DNA from: Daphnia pulex | Taxonomy: Eukaryota; Arthropoda; Branchiopoda; Diplostraca; Daphniidae | Assembly: GCF_021134715.1 (NCBI RefSeq) | Contig: NC_060023.1 | Coordinates: 8,680,001-8,744,000, forward strand | Length of the DNA: 64,000 nt | Direction of reading: 5' to 3' | Shown here: piece after piece, positions 62,570 to 64,000 of the stretch | Numbering within the stretch: the stretch's first letter is position 1 | How the letters are laid out: each line of letters begins with the position of its first letter | Notes under the pieces: model-generated | Seen by the model: only the letters and a program-made list of their open reading frames with translations | Told to the model about the DNA's origin: nothing | The model's database searches: none | Translations under genes and position numbers: made by a program

Positions 62570-64000
62570 CACTGTCGATAACAAACACGCCACATCAATG
62601 GTAAGCACAAAGATGGTCGACCTCCGTGTAATGAAACTTTGGAACTGACAAGTGTCCGACTCCTTGTCCTTTCACGGAATTTGTTGTAACAGAAAGAGCA
62701 AATAGTCCTTGTTAGCCCGGCGCTGAAGCTGTCCCCAATCTCGTTTGTTGATTCTGGAAATTCTAATAAGACTTAAGTGAAAGATAACATGAGAGATGAG
62801 ACTCGCTATAGAAACACTTTGACAATTGCTAGTTTAAATGTGATACTATTTTGCTACGTAACATGTTAATAATTCACGCATTTTCCCTTTCTCGACAGTG
62901 TCAATACCCAGCTATCATTAATTCCGGTCTTTTGTTTTTGTGTTTTAGTTTCTGAAACTCATCAGGAGGTTGTGGTGGGAGTGTCAAATCACCAGACCAC
63001 AAGAAGTATTTTAAATTGCAAGAATGAACAAAGAACTTAATGTGGGTGAATTTGGTGAACTTGGTGAACTTCCAGATTACAATGAATGAATGGTGATGGC
63101 AACGAAAAGTTCAGCAACGGGCAAAGGATAAAACAGCAACGTAAGTTATTTTTTTTTCTTTTTGGCTTTATTTCTCTCCTGTAAAAATGCATCAGAAGCT
63201 TTTAGATAAGAAACTACGGGCCGCTGGTCAAGTCGATGGGTAGAGATAAGATGCTTTCCCTATTTATTATACAGTATCCATTAAGATGATTACGGGCTAT
63301 TAATTTTGGGCTGCCGAGAAAAAGTCTATAGAAGAAATGAGCTCTTTTGTTCTTTTACATCGCGACTGGTCGCGTCTGGTGGAGAGAAGCTGCAGTGTTT
63401 TTACAATCAAGTTATAGATGTGGGGGCCATTCGTCGGAGTTGTTTTTCCGCCTCTCCGCTGCCTTGAGAAGCGAAATGAACTTGCGCTGATGGAGACTGC
63501 AGATCTTTATGCCGAGGATGGTCCCACTTTTATCCTTCCAGCACTTGCTTCCTCTTATTTATTTTATTTATACAATTGGGGGGAGACTTGTGGAAGACGG
63601 AAATGAAAGTGCGCCGTTGTTTCTCGACTTTTTTTTTAAAGGAACGCGCCGTCTCTTCTGTCTGTGCACATCTGACCGCTCCACTGCTTTGTTGTGCCTT
63701 GTCTTCATTCAACTGAGAAATTTCAACTCTAACGAATTTTCAAATATGTTTCCACTCATTCAGGGGGAATAGAAACAAGTCAACTTTTCCAATCTATTTT
63801 TCTGCTTTCAATCACGGATGATATGAATCGTCTCGTCTTCTTTGGGAACTTTGCATCCTGCCGATGGTTATTTAAAAGAAACTCCATCCATTTCGAATCA
63901 TTTTTTTTCTTGGCTCATCCTCAGTAATGAAACTGTTTGGATGATCTTTCTTCTCCTTCCAGGTCAGAGGATGTAGATGGAGAATTTTTGAAGACTAGCC
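62570..64000. other. Upstream flank of the neuroligin-like gene
   Basis: No convincing coding exon on either strand. Non-coding 5' exons or promoter of the neuroligin-like gene may lie here or beyond the window, since no strong core promoter was found near 62569. Confidence 0.5.

Overview
The window is nuclear DNA of an arthropod. The best fit is a branchiopod crustacean of the Daphnia type. Reasons: two small RR-1 cuticle proteins, a CYP4 cytochrome P450, a PAN-ZP apical matrix protein, several MATH/BTB proteins in tandem, many very short introns (about 60-70 bp) inside compact genes, and AT-rich intergenic DNA. The species assignment is inference. No phage, bacterial, viral or CRISPR material was seen. 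All gene models were built by hand from splice sites and reading-frame continuity.

Layout. 1-11,800: gene-poor DNA with homopolymer tracts and microsatellites. 11,850-21,850 (+): a 14-coding-exon PAN-ZP transmembrane protein with a glycine/serine linker. 21,944-23,127 (-): exosome subunit Rrp4/EXOSC2. 23,480-25,270 (+): mitochondrial phosphatidylglycerophosphate synthase (PGS1), divergent from Rrp4. 26,590-33,330: three tandem units, each carrying a minus-strand BTB gene. The middle unit is chimeric: its amino-terminal half is replaced by an intron-containing segment resembling the pre-protease region of SENP6/7-type SUMO proteases. 33,454-36,088 (-): secreted carboxylesterase with an intact catalytic triad. 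36,449-36,987 and 38,898-39,426 (-): two cuticle proteins, the first degenerate at its C-terminus. 40,130-41,290 (-): a fourth, divergent BTB gene. 41,971-44,354 (+): complete CYP4-type P450 in 12 exons, followed by a possible P450 relic. 45,757-62,569 (-): a neuroligin-like gene of 16 coding exons spread over about 17 kb.

How the genes relate. Rrp4 and PGS1 share a 352-bp divergent promoter interval. The PAN-ZP gene and Rrp4 converge with almost abutting 3' ends. The PAN-ZP and cuticle proteins all belong to the extracellular matrix or cuticle. The BTB cluster is the most dynamic part: tandem duplication, apparent gene-conversion mosaics, a fold-back insertion and an in-frame gene fusion. 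The fusion, an open frame of 520 codons joining a BTB substrate-adaptor module to a SUMO-protease-like N-terminal region, is the most novel object in the window.
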